Position numbers and translations under genes: made by a program. Under the pieces are notes generated by a model that was given only the letters and a program-made list of their open reading frames with translations, did not search any database and had not been told where the DNA came from. Below are positions 7,087-16,177 of a DNA stretch of 48,686 bases, piece after piece. The stretch spans positions 1 to 48,686 of the forward strand of contig CAJXKO010000011.1 in the NCBI GenBank assembly GCA_913055845.1. Direction: 5' to 3'. The stretch's first letter is position 1. Every line of letters begins with the position of its first letter. The DNA comes from an uncultured Bacteroidota bacterium. GTDB lineage: Bacteria > Bacteroidota > Rhodothermia > Rhodothermales > Salinibacteraceae.

Positions 7087-8475
7087 ATGATTCGAGCGAA
7101 CTGTGGGTGCGTTTGGCACGCTGCCGTCCTCGGGGTCCTGTGTGCAGGTGGAGTGATGCTGGGGGCGCTGTGGGCTCCGCACGCCCGAGCGCAGTCCCCC
7201 GACCGCGCAGACGCGCCCCGTACCGCCTCCGATTCCTCTTCTCGGGGGAGTGCTCACCCAAGCCGCGCGGCCCGGTGGCGGCGCATGCGACAGAAGAAGG
7301 CCCAGAACATTGCCCCCCCCGAACCAACGTTCGTGCAGCGGGCAATGTCTGCCGTGGCCGACATCGGGGGCGCGGTGGTGCCACATCGCTTCATCCTCAA
7401 CATTCCCCAGCTCGATGTTGCGGGCTTCCATCCAGTCTTTGGTGGACTGGAAGGCAATGCGGGGACGACGGCGGGCATTCTCTACGAGCCGCCTTTCTGG
7501 CAGGGCAAGGACCGCCTCGCGGAGGTGCAGGTGCTCGGAAGTCTTCGGCGCTACTACGGCGCGGGACTGCGCTTTGGCGGAATCGCCGGGCCGTACGTGG
7601 GATATACGTATGCACGGTACCGGCACCGTCCCCGCGAACAGTTTTACGGCCTCGGGATCGATAGCCAGGCGGAGTCGAAGGCCGGCTTCCGTCTCAATCA
7701 AGGCGTGGTGGGGGGGCTGCTGGGGCGTACGATCGGCCCGAGTGCTTTGGTTGGGGGACACGTATCGTATCAGGTGAACCGGTACGGGGATGGGTACGGA
7801 GACTCCCCCACGGTTGCCGATCAGTTTGGGACCGATCTGTCAGGCGTGGGCACCGATCTCGACTACCTGATGATCGGAGGCTTCTTTGAGCTCGACGTTC
7901 GGGATGCGCCCTACGACCGCGCGTTCGGTCACCGCTTTGCCCCCACCGAGCCTCGTCTGCGAGGTGTTTCGCTCGATGCGTCCCGGGGCTTCTATCTTGC
8001 CACCGAGCTGACACACAATCTGAACGTGGGGCAGCAGGACCTGGACTTCACTCGATTTACGCTCGACGTGCGGGAATTTCTCCCCATCCAGGAAGGCCTG
8101 CTCCACGGGTTCTCCTTCCGGCAGTTCGCGTCGGTCACGCATTCCGGCGGGAACCGCGTGCCGTTCTACCGACTGCAGTCGATTGGGGGCGCGCGGTCCC
8201 TGCGCGGCTATTCGTCGGGGCGGTTTCGGGACCGCAACGTGCTTCTCGTGAACGCGGAGGTCCGGTGTCAGATTTGGCACTGGCTCGACATGGCGGTCTT
8301 TGGCGACGCCGGGCAGGTCTTTCGAACCTTCAGGACCGTGGACCTGGACGATCCCCGCCTCGGGTACGGGCTCGGATTTCGGATCAAGAATGACGGGAAG
8401 ACGCTAGGGCGCATTGACGTTGCGCGGGGGCGCGAGGGCTGGACGCTACACACGGACCTGGGCTCTCTCTTTTAA
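7087..8475 (+). CDS. BamA/TamA (D15)-type outer-membrane beta-barrel protein, no POTRA
   Basis: This 462-residue protein has an N-terminal hydrophobic signal region ending near ARAQ, then a basic linker and a barrel made of alternating aromatic strands. The segment GGARSLRGYSSGRFRDRN is the conserved surface-antigen signature of the Omp85 superfamily. The last strand region (LHTDLGSLF) ends in an aromatic residue, as expected for insertion by the BAM complex. I see no POTRA domains, so it resembles the short phospholipase-associated or orphan D15 barrels rather than BamA itself. The next gene starts 5 nt after its stop, implying co-expression and probably a shared function. Confidence 0.88.
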   Translation: MIRANCGCVWHAAVLGVLCAGGVMLGALWAPHARAQSPDRADAPRTASDSSSRGSAHPSRAARWRRMRQKKAQNIAPPEPTFVQRAMSAVADIGGAVVPHRFILNIPQLDVAGFHPVFGGLEGNAGTTAGILYEPPFWQGKDRLAEVQVLGSLRRYYGAGLRFGGIAGPYVGYTYARYRHRPREQFYGLGIDSQAESKAGFRLNQGVVGGLLGRTIGPSALVGGHVSYQVNRYGDGYGDSPTVADQFGTDLSGVGTDLDYLMIGGFFELDVRDAPYDRAFGHRFAPTEPRLRGVSLDASRGFYLATELTHNLNVGQQDLDFTRFTLDVREFLPIQEGLLHGFSFRQFASVTHSGGNRVPFYRLQSIGGARSLRGYSSGRFRDRNVLLVNAEVRCQIWHWLDMAVFGDAGQVFRTFRTVDLDDPRLGYGLGFRIKNDGKTLGRIDVARGREGWTLHTDLGSLF

Positions 8476-8480
8476 CCGTC

Positions 8481-10148
8481 ATGCGCGCCCTCCCGTCTGC
8501 ATCAGCGTGGGCTCGTGCCGTTGGCCGCACGGGCAGGTTATGCCTGCTTCTGGTCCTGGTCGGGGCGGGAAGCGTCGCCCCCGCGTCGGCCCAGCGGTTT
8601 TTGCCCGACGACCCACTGTGGAATGATCCGGACCGGATGGACATGCCGTTCCCCGAATCGACGACCTCGGTGCGGGGCATCGGGCCGCTGGAGTTTTTTC
8701 GACGCAGTTTTGGGGTGCCGGGGGAGTACACGGCCCCGGCGCAAAATGTAAACACGGTGGGCGGGGTCCCCAACTCGTCCTGGTACACCAACCGCCACTA
8801 TCGCTCGCCCCTGTCGAGAGCGGCGCTGCGACGGGGACCCAATCAGGAGCCGGGCCCGTCGCTGCGGGGCCCTTGGCGGGTCATCGGGGTGGAGACACGT
8901 GGCGACCTCCCACGGATTGAGGTTCGGGATGCCACGGGCCGTCGCTTCCGGCTACTCTTCGACGCACCTGCGCACCCTGAGATGGCCACCGGGGCGGCCA
9001 TGATCAGCAGTCGTCTCCTGCACGCCCTCGGCTACAATGTGTCCCAGCACTGGCTACGCCGCATTCGGCCCGAGCGGCTGGCCCCGAAGCCCGACAGCGG
9101 CATCACGCCGGCCGGAATCGACAGCGTGTTGGCCCAGGCCGCCCGGCGCCCCGACAGTACCTACCGCACCCTCGTGACGCGGATTCCGAACGTGGCGCGC
9201 CGCATCGGGCCGTTTCGGTTTCGGGGCACGCGCCCGGACGACGCGAACGACGTGTTTCCCCATGAGGATCGACGGGAGTTGCGCGGGCTTCGGGTCGTCG
9301 CGGCGTGGATCCACCACAGCAAGCTGCGTCCGCGTCACACGCTCGACGTGGGGGTGCGCGAGGAAGGGCGCCGGTTCGTGCGCCACTACCTGACGGATCT
9401 TCACCTCACGCTGGGCAGCGCGGGGGCCACCCCCAAGCCGCAGTGGTCGGGACACGAGTACGTACTGGAGCTAGACCGCGTCTTCGAGCGCATCGGCACG
9501 CTGGGGTTGAGTGGCGGCGAGTGGGCCGAGGACGCGTCCCCCGAGGCAGCGGCGATTGGGCACTTCGGGGCAAAACGGTTCGACCCGCGGCGGTGGCGGC
9601 CGGAGTGGCCCAACCCTGCGTTCCAGCGGGCCCGCCCCGCCGATGCATTCTGGGCGGCGAAGAAAGTACGGCACTTCTCGCGGGCCGATCTGCGCACAAT
9701 TGTGGCCACGGCCGACTACAGCTCGCCCGCGGTGGCCGACTACATGCTGCGTACCCTGGTGGCCCGTCGGGATTCCATTGCGCGAGCGTACCTGCACTGG
9801 GGTGGCGGCCTCGATCAGTTCAGCGTCCGGGCGGAGCAGCTCACGTTTGCCGACCTGCGGGCCACCCATGGCCTGGTCCCTGATACCGTGCGGCGCACCG
9901 TGATGTGGCGGGCGTACGACAACCAGGCGCGTACGGCGAGTCCGATCCTCGTGCGCACCACGTCGTCCCGCGAGTCGGTACCAGTCCCGGCCTATTCGGC
10001 CCCGCACCTACGGGCCACGATTGCCGTGCCCCACGCGGGGTCCACGCATGTCTTCCTGCGGCGTTCTCCTCCGGAATCGGCCGGCCCCGCGCCCCACCGT
10101 GTGGTTGGGGTCGAGCGGACTGGGCCCGCCTCGCCGCGCGGTCCTTGA
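8481..10148 (+). CDS. Exported uncharacterised protein, possible kinase-like fold (degenerate)
   Basis: This 555-residue protein has a Sec signal peptide (LCLLLVLVGAG, cleavage near ASAQ, residues 35-38). Recognisable family segments are FLPDDPLWNDP, QNVNTVGGVPNSSWYTNR (residues 89-104), HPEMATGAAMISSRLLHALG (165-184), RGLRVVAAWIHH (268-279) and RHYLTDLHLTLG (301-312). I recall similar secreted proteins in Acidobacteria and Gemmatimonadota that lie next to D15 barrels. The order of motifs resembles a HipA/PI4K-like kinase fold, but the Lys, Glu, Asp and Asn-type positions appear substituted. That reading is from memory and weak. It is tightly coupled to the barrel gene (5 nt). Confidence 0.7.
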   Translation: MRALPSASAWARAVGRTGRLCLLLVLVGAGSVAPASAQRFLPDDPLWNDPDRMDMPFPESTTSVRGIGPLEFFRRSFGVPGEYTAPAQNVNTVGGVPNSSWYTNRHYRSPLSRAALRRGPNQEPGPSLRGPWRVIGVETRGDLPRIEVRDATGRRFRLLFDAPAHPEMATGAAMISSRLLHALGYNVSQHWLRRIRPERLAPKPDSGITPAGIDSVLAQAARRPDSTYRTLVTRIPNVARRIGPFRFRGTRPDDANDVFPHEDRRELRGLRVVAAWIHHSKLRPRHTLDVGVREEGRRFVRHYLTDLHLTLGSAGATPKPQWSGHEYVLELDRVFERIGTLGLSGGEWAEDASPEAAAIGHFGAKRFDPRRWRPEWPNPAFQRARPADAFWAAKKVRHFSRADLRTIVATADYSSPAVADYMLRTLVARRDSIARAYLHWGGGLDQFSVRAEQLTFADLRATHGLVPDTVRRTVMWRAYDNQARTASPILVRTTSSRESVPVPAYSAPHLRATIAVPHAGSTHVFLRRSPPESAGPAPHRVVGVERTGPASPRGP

Positions 10149-10269
10149 TGGCCTACGCCCCAATGGAGAGACGAACGACGAACCACCCATGAGGAAAAAA
10201 GTTGAATCTCTCGTCAAGGAGTGCCACCATGTAGTACACTTTCTTTACCCAAACGTATCAAATACGATC

Positions 10270-10608
10270 ATGAAATCGGTTCCCAAGTCTTGGGCCCTAA
10301 CCGTCGTCTTCCTGTTTGTTGTGGGATGTGGAGGCGGAGGGCAGGAAACCAGTGAACAGCAAAGTTTTATCGGAACCATCTCTGAGGTGAATGCGGGGGA
10401 GCGAACCATTTCCGTAACCATCCCCGATACGGCCGAAACGATGGAGGCGGGCACCGTGAGTCTGGCGTTCACAGACTCGACTGAGATCTTGAAGAACTTT
10501 ATGGCGATGCCGGTGGACTCGCTCCAGGTGGATCAGGACGTGCGTGTCGATGCCGTCAGAGATGGAGAGCAGCACGTCCCGTCGAGGGTGGTCGTCCTCA
10601 CCAATTAG
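10270..10608 (+). CDS. Small lipoprotein, uncharacterised
   Basis: This 112-residue protein starts MKSVPKSWALTVVFLFVVGC, with a lipobox ending at Cys20 followed by a Gly-rich tether. The rest is a compact beta-rich domain (FIGTISEVNAGERTISVTI and DVRVDAVRDGEQHVPSRVVVL), similar in layout to small periplasmic OB-like domains. In-frame ATGs further upstream (10189, 10021) would bury the lipobox more than 45 residues in, so the ATG at 10270 is preferred. It is 121 nt downstream of the exported protein gene and convergent with dnaE. The function is unknown. It could be a separate transcription unit, as the intergenic DNA is AT-richer than the flanking genes. Confidence 0.8.
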   Translation: MKSVPKSWALTVVFLFVVGCGGGGQETSEQQSFIGTISEVNAGERTISVTIPDTAETMEAGTVSLAFTDSTEILKNFMAMPVDSLQVDQDVRVDAVRDGEQHVPSRVVVLTN

Positions 10609-10614
10609 TGGAGG

Positions 10615-10629
10615 GGGCAGGGCCTGCCC
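10615..10629. terminator. Short GC-rich inverted repeat between convergent genes
   Basis: GGGCAGG and CCTGCCC form a perfect 7-bp inverted repeat around one base, just after the lipoprotein stop and before the dnaE stop. There is no T-run on either strand, so if it terminates transcription it would need a factor. Confidence 0.3.
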
Positions 10630-10655
10630 GTCCCGAGTGCGGAGGCGGAGCACGT

Positions 10656-13600
10656 TCAGGTTCCCTTCAGGGCAATGTTGTCGGCCCCAAAGAGACGCTG
10701 GGCGCCGCGCATGAACTCGGCGGTGGGCTCGACGACGTAGGCCCGGCTGCGGAGGCGCTCCTGGCCGCGGAGCTCCGGCGCGTCCACGTCGAAATAGAGC
10801 GTGCAGTTGCCGTCGATCCGCTCACAAAGCTGCCGAAAGGAACGGAGTTCGTCCGGCATCACCTGTTCGAGGTCAACGGTGAGCACCACCTCGTCCACCA
10901 TCTGCTCGCGGACCTTCCACATCGGACTGATGTCCTTGGTGAGCACCTTCACGGTGCCGCCGCGTACCTCCACGTTGCCCTTCGCGAGCACGACGTTGTC
11001 GACCTCCAGGTAGGGCTGCACGCGGTCGAGGATGCTGGAAAAGACCACCATTTCCCCCTGGCCCGTAAAGTCCTCGATGGTCGCAAAGGCAATGGGCTTG
11101 CCGGACTTCGTGGTGTTACGGTCCACGTCGGTGATAATGCCGCAGAAGGTGCGTACGGGGCCGCGGTTGCGGCCGTCGCCCCCTGCCGCGTTTTCGATCA
11201 CCTGCTCCAGTTGCTCCGGCTCGCCGAAGTGAGCGGTGGCGAAGGCGTCGGCCTCGGCTCGAAACTCGTCCAACGGGTGGCCGGAGACATAGAAGCCGAG
11301 GACCTCGTGTTCGGCCTTCAGGCGGTTGGCCTTCGACCACGTCTCCACGTCCGGCAGGCCGGGCTGCATGGCTTCGGTGCCCGCGTCGCCGTCGCCGAAG
11401 AGCGAGTTCTGTCCGGCCATGCGGTCGTGTTGCACTTTCTGGCCGTAGCGCACGGCCTTGTCCATGATCTCCATGAGCTGTGCGCGGTGGCCCTCCAGGT
11501 CGTCAAGCGCCCCGGCCTGGGCGAGCGCTTCTAGCGTCCGCTTGTTGACGGTGCCCAGGTCCACGTTCTTCGTCACGTCGAAGATCGAATCGAAGGGGCC
11601 GTGCTCCGCCCGCGCGTCGATGAGCGCGTCGATCGCCTTCTCGCCCGCATTCTTGATGGCGGCGAGGCCGAAACGCACACGGTATTCGCCATCGTCTCCC
11701 TGCTCCACCGTGAAGTGCGCCTTGCTGCGGTTGATGGAGGGAGGCAATACCTCCAGGCCCATCGTCCGCGCCTCCTCCAATACCTTCGAGAGCTTGTCGG
11801 TGTTGTCCATCTCGTTGGTCATCGCCGCCGCCATAAACTCTGGCGGGTAGTGGGCCTTGAGGTAGGCCGTGCGGTAGGCAACCAGCGAGTATGCCGCGCT
11901 GTGACTCTTGTTGAAGCCGTACCCGGCGAACTCGTTGATGATGTCGAAGAGCTCGTTCGCCTCGTCCTCGTCGATGCCGTTTTCCTCGCGGCACCCCTTC
12001 ACGAACTTCTGGCGCTGCTTGCGCATGAGCTTTTCCTTCTTCTTGCCCATGGCGCGGCGCAGGATGTCCGCCTCGCCGAGGGAGAAGCCGGCCAGCTCGC
12101 GCGCCATCTGCATCACCTGCTCCTGGAAGACGGCGATGCCGTAGGTCGGCTTCAGGATGTCCTCCAGCATCGGGTGGGGGTACTCCACCTCTTCGCGTCC
12201 GTGCTTCCGGGCGATGTAGGTGGGAATGTTCTCCATCGGCCCCGGCCGGTAGAGGGCGTTCATGGCGATCAGGTCGTCGATTTCCGTCGGCTTCAGCTTA
12301 CGGAGCCACTCCCGCATGCCGGTCGATTCGAACTGGAAGATCGAGACCGTGTCGCCCTTCTGGAAGAGCTCGAACGTCGTCTCGTCGTCGAGCGGAATGT
12401 CGTCGATATCGACCTCAATGTCGCGCGTGTCCTCCACGAGGTCGACCGCATCTTCGATGAGCGTCAGCGTCTTCAGGCCCAGAAAGTCCATCTTGAGCAG
12501 GCCGAACTCCTCCACCCAGTCCCCATCGTACTGGGTGGTAACTACCTTCTCGCCCTTGCTCTTCGAGACGGAGACCGGCACGTAGTCGCTGATTTCACCG
12601 GGCGCGATGATGACGCCGGCGGCGTGGACCCCCGTGTGGCGCACCGATCCCTCCAGCACTTCCGCGTACTGCATCATCTTCTGGACCTCCGGGTTGTCCG
12701 CGTTCTTGAGCGCGCGGAAGTCGGGGTTCTCGTCGAACGCCTGGTCGAGATCCACGCCCGGGCCCTCCGGAATCATCTTCGCAATTTCGTCGGCACGGTC
12801 GAGGGGAATGTCTAACACGCGCGACACGTCGCGCACCACTGTCTTCGCGCCCATGCTTCCGAAGGTGATGATCTGGCAGACGTTCTCCTGGCCGTACTTC
12901 TCGACCACGTAGTCGATCACCCTCTCGCGCCCACGGTCGTCGAAGTCGATGTCGATGTCGGGCATCGACACGCGCTCCGGGTTCAGAAAGCGCTCGAAGA
13001 GCAGGTCGTACTCGATGGGGTCCACATCCGTGATGCCGAGGCAGTAGCTCACGCAGCTCCCCGCCGCGGAGCCGCGGCCCGGACCCACCCGCACATCAAG
13101 CTCGCGGGCCGCTTCCGTAAAGTCCTGCACGATCAGGAAGTAGCCGGAGTATCCCTCGTCGGCGATAATGCCGAGTTCGTGGTTGAGGCGGTTCACCACC
13201 TTCTGCGGCAGGGGGGCGCCGTAGCGCTTCTTCGCCCGCTCGAAGGTGAGGTGGCGCAGGTACTCGTCCATCCCCTCGAAGCCATCGGGAATGGGATAGT
13301 GGGGCATCAGCAGGTCCCCCATCGGCAGGTCGAACGTGCACTTGTCGGCCACCTTATTGGTATTCACGAGCGCCTCCCGCTGAAACTTCTCCGGGATGCC
13401 GGTGAGAGCCTCCATCATGCCCTCCGGGTCCTTCAGGTAGAACTGATCGTTCGAGAAGCGCATCCGGTTCGGGTCGTTGTAGTCGTCCCCGGTCTGGAGG
13501 CAGAGCAGGATGTCCTGGGCCTCGTGGTCCTGCCGGTCCACGTAGTGCACGTCGTTGGTGGCCAGCACCTCTACGTCGTACTCCTCGGCCCACCGCAGCA

Positions 13601-14156
13601 GCACCTCGTTGATGGTGTGCTGGTCGTCGATGTCGTGGTCCTGGATCTCGATGTAGTAGTCGTCCCCGAAGATCTCCAGGTACTCTTCGAACAGTTCCCG
13701 GGCGCGCTCTTCGCCCTTGTTCAGGATTGCCTGCGGCACCTCGCCCTGGAGACAACAGGTGGTGGCCACGAGCCCCTCGTGGTGCTCGCGCAGTAGGTCG
13801 CGGTCGATGCGCGGCTTGTAGTAGAAGCCCTCCAGGAAGGAAGTCGACGAGAGCTGCATCAGGTTCTCGTAGCCGGTCTGGTTCTTGGCCAGGAGGACCT
13901 GATGGTAGCGGGTAGCGTCCGACTTGTCCTGGATCCCGCTCGGCGTTAGGTAAAACTCGCACCCGATGATGGGATCGACATCGTAGTCCTGCGCCGTGGT
14001 GTAAAACTCCGGCACGCCGTAGAGATTGCCGTGGTCGGTAATGGCGACCGCCGGAATGTCGCGCCGCTCGGCGCTTTCGATGAGGCTGTCGATGCCGGCG
14101 GCGCCGTCAAGAAGAGAGTACTGGGTGTGGCAGTGGAGGTGCGAAAACTCAGGCAT
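10656..14156 (-). CDS. dnaE: DNA polymerase III alpha subunit
   Basis: This 1166-residue replicative polymerase is the same size as E. coli DnaE. The start at 14156 gives MPEFSHLHCHTQYSLLDG, the PHP-domain opening; an upstream in-frame ATG at 14210 adds 18 unlikely residues. The PHP domain fills the first 280 or so residues, the catalytic palm carries the PDIDIDFDDR acidic motif (near residue 400), and the thumb/fingers and tandem helix-hairpin-helix regions follow. An OB fold lies near the C-terminus (AFATIEDFTGQGEMVVF). The protein is strongly acidic, as expected in a salt-in halophile. It is convergent with the lipoprotein gene and appears to be transcribed alone. Confidence 0.98.
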   Translation of the reverse strand: MPEFSHLHCHTQYSLLDGAAGIDSLIESAERRDIPAVAITDHGNLYGVPEFYTTAQDYDVDPIIGCEFYLTPSGIQDKSDATRYHQVLLAKNQTGYENLMQLSSTSFLEGFYYKPRIDRDLLREHHEGLVATTCCLQGEVPQAILNKGEERARELFEEYLEIFGDDYYIEIQDHDIDDQHTINEVLLRWAEEYDVEVLATNDVHYVDRQDHEAQDILLCLQTGDDYNDPNRMRFSNDQFYLKDPEGMMEALTGIPEKFQREALVNTNKVADKCTFDLPMGDLLMPHYPIPDGFEGMDEYLRHLTFERAKKRYGAPLPQKVVNRLNHELGIIADEGYSGYFLIVQDFTEAARELDVRVGPGRGSAAGSCVSYCLGITDVDPIEYDLLFERFLNPERVSMPDIDIDFDDRGRERVIDYVVEKYGQENVCQIITFGSMGAKTVVRDVSRVLDIPLDRADEIAKMIPEGPGVDLDQAFDENPDFRALKNADNPEVQKMMQYAEVLEGSVRHTGVHAAGVIIAPGEISDYVPVSVSKSKGEKVVTTQYDGDWVEEFGLLKMDFLGLKTLTLIEDAVDLVEDTRDIEVDIDDIPLDDETTFELFQKGDTVSIFQFESTGMREWLRKLKPTEIDDLIAMNALYRPGPMENIPTYIARKHGREEVEYPHPMLEDILKPTYGIAVFQEQVMQMARELAGFSLGEADILRRAMGKKKEKLMRKQRQKFVKGCREENGIDEDEANELFDIINEFAGYGFNKSHSAAYSLVAYRTAYLKAHYPPEFMAAAMTNEMDNTDKLSKVLEEARTMGLEVLPPSINRSKAHFTVEQGDDGEYRVRFGLAAIKNAGEKAIDALIDARAEHGPFDSIFDVTKNVDLGTVNKRTLEALAQAGALDDLEGHRAQLMEIMDKAVRYGQKVQHDRMAGQNSLFGDGDAGTEAMQPGLPDVETWSKANRLKAEHEVLGFYVSGHPLDEFRAEADAFATAHFGEPEQLEQVIENAAGGDGRNRGPVRTFCGIITDVDRNTTKSGKPIAFATIEDFTGQGEMVVFSSILDRVQPYLEVDNVVLAKGNVEVRGGTVKVLTKDISPMWKVREQMVDEVVLTVDLEQVMPDELRSFRQLCERIDGNCTLYFDVDAPELRGQERLRSRAYVVEPTAEFMRGAQRLFGADNIALKGT

Positions 14157-14338
14157 ACGGCGGGCAGGGCGTCGGGGACGAGACGCGTGGCGACGAGGAC
14201 GACAAAGCATCCCCCAAGTAAAGAGATGCCCGCGCCGGAATCAACGCCGTTGACTGAAAAGTCGGTGTTGAAAATGGCGGGTGGCAATGGGGGGGGATGG
14301 CTCCGCGGGAGGGAACCAGAAGCGTGGGGAGACACGCG

Positions 14339-14647
14339 TCAATCGTCCGACCTGCGGTCGTTTACCATGTAGATGTCGCACGTTCCGTTTACGTCGTACA
14401 GCTGTTGCCGCACGCTGCACTGCTCCAGGGCGCGTTTGATTGCCGCCTGTCTCGTCTGTCGTCCAGAGCTGTACCCGTAGGCGTACCCGCCATCTCCACC
14501 CTGGACGAAGGCAAGGGCCTTGTGTTTGGGCTCCGCTTGGTAGGCGGTGTATTGGTCGGGAAATCGTTCTTCAAAAGACGGGGCGCAGCCAACGCAGATG
14601 CTGACGAGTACCGTGAGAAAAATGGCCCTACCGGTCCATTGCATCAT
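14339..14647 (-). CDS. Small lipoprotein, uncharacterised
   Basis: The preferred start is the ATG at 14647 (MMQWTGRAIFLTVLVSICVGC), giving 102 residues with a lipobox ending in Cys. The mature part contains KALAFVQGGDGGYAYGYSSG and an Ala/Arg-rich helix with CSVRQQLYDVNGTCDIYMVN. The two Cys flanking that segment could form a disulfide, and the layout recalls small DUF4189-like domains (a repeated G-Y-x-A pattern with paired Cys), though I am not sure of the family. It lies upstream of dnaE on the same strand, 182 nt before the dnaE start. The role is unknown, probably periplasmic and membrane-anchored. Confidence 0.7.
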   Translation of the reverse strand: MMQWTGRAIFLTVLVSICVGCAPSFEERFPDQYTAYQAEPKHKALAFVQGGDGGYAYGYSSGRQTRQAAIKRALEQCSVRQQLYDVNGTCDIYMVNDRRSDD

Positions 14648-14795
14648 CGGAGTCTCTGTGAGAGCTTTTCGCTGTAGCAATATGACTCTACCGCGGTGAC
14701 GGGCGGCGAAACCTGACACATTGAGCCCCCGAGGCGCCATCGACGGAATCGGGGCCTCGTCCTTCATCGGCAGGAGGAGACTGCCAGATCTTGCT

Positions 14796-15266
14796 TCACG
14801 AGCGCGCTCGTACGAAAAAGGTGTTGGATCGAACGACCTCCGGCTCCTCTGCCTGCCGGCTCGTCTTGTACGACAGCCGCACGCGGTAGCGGCCGGCCTC
14901 TCCGATCCGGGTGGTGATGCGGAACGAGGCACCAGGGTCCAGGATGCGACGGTACCCCATCGCATAGATCGCCGGGCACAGGCCTCCGCTGTAGCTCTCC
15001 CACGCTCCGTCCGCGCGCCGTTCCAGAACGAACGTGAGATCCGGACCGCAGACCGGAAGATAAAGCATGCGATTCGAGGGGTTTGCGACCGTGAAGTCCA
15101 CTTGAGCGTCAGGGCCGAGCGTGTACTGCTTCTGCTCAGAGGCGACGGAAATCGCACGCCTGGATTGTGGCTCGCCGGTCACGTCGCAGCCCCAGAATAC
15201 AAGGAGGGCAAAGATCAGTGCTGTCTGGTTGGCGCCACGCAGAGCACCCATAACGATTGAGTTCAT
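14796..15266 (-). CDS. Lipoprotein with Ig-like beta domain, uncharacterised
   Basis: This protein has 156 residues from the ATG at 15266 (MNSIVMGALRG...ALLVFWGC), with a lipobox at FWGC. An in-frame ATG at 15332 would add a Cys-rich leader that looks non-coding. The mature domain has alternating beta strands: QYTLGPDAQVDFTVANPSN, LYLPVCGPDLTFVLER, and then LDPGASFRITTRI and GRYRVRLSYKT. This is the pattern of an Ig-like/BsuPI-type fold that bacterial exported proteins use for binding. Three Cys remain in the mature protein besides the lipidated one. It is 148 nt upstream of the next small lipoprotein gene on the same strand. No function can be assigned. Confidence 0.7.
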   Translation of the reverse strand: MNSIVMGALRGANQTALIFALLVFWGCDVTGEPQSRRAISVASEQKQYTLGPDAQVDFTVANPSNRMLYLPVCGPDLTFVLERRADGAWESYSGGLCPAIYAMGYRRILDPGASFRITTRIGEAGRYRVRLSYKTSRQAEEPEVVRSNTFFVRARS

Positions 15267-15611
15267 CTGCGAAAAGTCGCGGCAGAACGATCGCTTCGGG
15301 CAAAAGAAACAACCTCCGTTCCAAGAAGGCAAGATGGCCCGAGCTTTTCGTCAGTTATAGCGATGCGTTATACCTCTAGTTATCATTGGTAATGAGGGCT
15401 TCACAGCAAATATAAATTACCACTCGGAATTACGTGCTTAATTTACGGTGCGGAATACGAATTGTTGAGAGAGAGAATCCAGTTGTCTGTATCCATGGAG
15501 AAGGCGAAGAGCGTATACTAATTATCAAAGTCAACAAGTGAATAAGAGTAGCACTCCACGTACTCTGTAGCCTCCCCGTCTGCCTGGGCGTAAGCTTTCA
15601 ACTCTCCGATC
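15267..15611. other. AT-richer intergenic stretch
   Basis: No gene is seen in these 345 nt. Base composition is clearly lower in G+C than the flanking genes from about 15350 onward. A short inverted repeat, TCATT-GGT-AATGA, lies near 15380-15395. The part next to 15266 probably carries the promoter of the minus-strand lipoprotein gene. Confidence 0.5.
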
Positions 15612-16177
15612 TTACCACAGCCGACTAGTATGGTCCTTGCGTGCATACTCTCGTGCTGCATCACACTTTGGTTGACGAGCATGATCTGGATCATCCTCGC
15701 ATAGAATTTCCATCCCGACTTTGCAGAGAAAGCGACCGAGCATTTGAAGCAGCTTCGGGGTCATGACGATTCTGAGCTGTCCCTTCTCGTCACCACGACG
15801 GTGGTGGGCAAGCAACCTGTGAACCCGGTTCTCGCTGTGAAGGGCAACTGAGACGGACCCATCAGGAAAGGGGGAGAAGCCTATGTTCATTATGCTCTGG
15901 GTGAACAGATTGGGAATACGCCTTTGTCCTCGTTTGGCTGTGATAGGTGAACGTTTGGCTCATCCCCATCCTTAGTTTCGATCCGGGGAAATGTCCTCCA
16001 AAATGCAATCGGCGTCTTGTTCAGTACGTACTGCTCGATGCTCTGCCCGAAGTAAGAGTTGCATTTGTCGCACACCTCACCCTCTAGAATTTGATCATCG
16101 TTTCCCAGCGACTCAGGGATAATGTGCTCTCTACTGGAGTAGGGACCTTCCGACTCGCAGAACAGACAAGACTTCAT
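15612..16177 (-). pseudogene. HNH endonuclease family protein, split by a frameshift
   Basis: The first 95 residues (from 16177) carry CLFC near the N-terminus, REHIIPESLGN and CDKCN, the paired zinc-knuckle and His motif of an HNH nuclease subfamily, and reach KGVFP before an early TAA at 15892-15890. The natural continuation (FTQSIMNIGFSPFPDGS..., then MTPKLLQMLGRFLCKVGMEILC) is in another frame and runs to 15612. Together they would make one protein of about 190 residues, typical for the family. The stop and an ATG overlap as TAATG, so the second half could in principle be reinitiated. The surrounding AT-rich DNA suggests a horizontally acquired gene. A sequencing indel cannot be excluded. 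Confidence 0.8.

Noticed and set aside
10216-10234. AAGGAG followed by ATG-TAG (a start-stop pair) upstream of the lipoprotein gene
   Set aside because: Probably chance; the Shine-Dalgarno-like match is isolated and no leader peptide is possible beyond one residue. It could be revisited if the transcript start is mapped.
11601-12815. Long plus-strand open frame (about 404 residues) opposite dnaE
   Set aside because: It is the antisense shadow of the acidic, GC-rich dnaE gene, which has full family support; the predicted product is Arg/His/Leu/Val-rich without domains.
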